Assembly: GCA_030539985.1 (NCBI GenBank)
Contig: JAUNXD010000024.1
Location: 7,755-12,983 of the forward strand
From: Methanobrevibacter sp.
GTDB lineage: Archaea; Methanobacteriota; Methanobacteria; Methanobacteriales; Methanobacteriaceae
Length of the DNA stretch: 5,229 nucleotides
Reading direction: 5' to 3'
Of this stretch, positions 4,852-5,229 are shown one piece after another. The notes under the pieces were generated by a model, which searched no databases, was not told the DNA's origin, and was given only the letters and a program-made list of their open reading frames with translations. The position numbers and the translations under genes are program-made. Positions within the stretch are counted from its first letter, which is position 1. Each line of letters opens with the position of its first letter.

Positions 4852-5229
4852 TTATTCACCTCTAATAGAAACTGCTTTTTCATCATATCCTGTAAGTTCA
4901 TCATTCTTAAATTCCAATTTGAAATTTTTCCAGTATTCATTAATCTCTCTAACTAAATCTTGTCTGTTTAAATCATCTCTATTAATGTTTAACTCTTCAA
5001 TATCATCGTAAAGTTCTGAATTTGTATCCTTTTTTAGTAAATAATATAATTGAGCATGTTTTAAAGCCATATCATAGTCTGAGTCCTTTAAAATATTATA
5101 AATCAAATAATATAAATTGACTTTCATCTTGATTGAATCATCAGTTAAAATTGCCTGCGGAATATACTCCAGAGCCTTTTTGTTTTCGTTTAAAATATAA
5201 TAATTTTCAGTAATTTCCTTAAAAACAAA
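4852..5229 (-). CDS. C-terminal part of a TPR-like helical protein (start outside the window)
   Basis: The frame is open from base 5229 to TAA at 4854-4852, giving 125 residues. An internal ATG at 5127 would give 91 residues, but in-frame coding continues upstream of it without a stop and with similar character (ENKKALEYIPQAILTDDSIK at 15-34). The longer frame is therefore the gene. Residues 15-68 look like consecutive antiparallel helices of tetratricopeptide type, notably KVNLYYLIYNILKD followed by YDMALKHAQLYYLLKKD. Such helices usually mediate protein-protein contacts; the partner is unknown. The last 55 residues are acidic and polar and include NEYWKNFKLEF (97-107). The ribosome binding site of the next gene overlaps its final codons, one base separates stop and start, and both clearly form an operon. 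Confidence 0.7.
   Translation of the reverse strand, partial: FVFKEITENYYILNENKKALEYIPQAILTDDSIKMKVNLYYLIYNILKDSDYDMALKHAQLYYLLKKDTNSELYDDIEELNINRDDLNRQDLVREINEYWKNFKLEFKNDELTGYDEKAVSIRGE
4856..4862 (-). promoter_or_regulatory. Ribosome binding site GAGGTGA within the upstream gene's end
   Basis: GAGGTGA lies five bases before ATG 4850 and is part of the Arg-Gly-Glu codons that end the TPR-like gene. It decides the start of the acidic protein against the longer frame from 4940 and indicates translational coupling. Confidence 0.75.

Noticed and set aside
4851..4940. N-terminal extension of the acidic protein to ATG 4940
   Set aside because: It would overlap the TPR-like gene by 89 bases, whereas ATG 4850 has GAGGTGA at ideal spacing.
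4852..5127. Treating the TPR-like gene as complete from ATG 5127
   Set aside because: The same frame stays open to the window edge with matching helical, charged composition, so the ATG is most likely internal.
1..5229. CRISPR array, tRNA/rRNA gene, insertion sequence ends or attachment site
   Set aside because: I saw no regularly spaced direct repeats, cloverleaf-like segments with CCA/T-loop signatures, transposase motifs or terminal inverted repeats with target duplications.

Overview
The window looks like a stretch of an archaeal chromosome, most likely a methanogen of the Methanobacteriales (Methanobrevibacter-like). That is an inference from purine-rich ribosome binding sites of the GGAGGTGAT type, TATA-like boxes about 20-60 bases before several starts, short intergenic gaps, AT-rich flanks, and many small acidic or cysteine-rich hypothetical proteins. 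No ribosomal or metabolic marker gene is present, so the assignment is tentative.

Left part (1-518, all minus strand). Reading leftward there are two tiny zinc-ribbon genes (369-476 and 244-354) that appear to be co-transcribed. A strong stem-loop plus T-tract follows, then a possible 30-residue peptide (115-207), a second stem-loop plus T-tract, and the first 25 codons of a gene that leaves the window at base 1. In both terminator-like hairpins the stop codon of the tiny ORF lies in the loop.

Centre (519-3119, minus strand). One large gene encodes an 866-residue protein that I do not recognise as a named family. Its apparent layout is a DUF4145/HEPN-like helical N-terminus, a four-cysteine zinc knuckle, about eight or nine degenerate helix-turn-helix-like modules, and an acidic, charged C-terminal tail. 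It starts with GTG and diverges from a small DUF1232 (YkvA-like) gene (3201-3614, plus strand) across an 81-base region carrying TATA-like boxes for both directions.

Right part (3615-5229, minus strand). Three closely packed genes read leftward: the 3' part of a TPR-like helical protein, a very acidic protein with a C-terminal Cys/His cluster, and a protein with a lysine/glutamate-rich coiled-coil tail. The stop codon of the last gene directly abuts that of the DUF1232 gene, tail to tail. This block is clearly more AT-rich than the central genes (about 28-32% GC against 45-52% in hand-counted 60-base lines).

The strongest candidate for something undescribed is the multi-HTH protein together with the zinc-ribbon micro-genes behind it. 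No function can be assigned from sequence alone. A nucleic-acid-binding or defence-related role is a hypothesis only.
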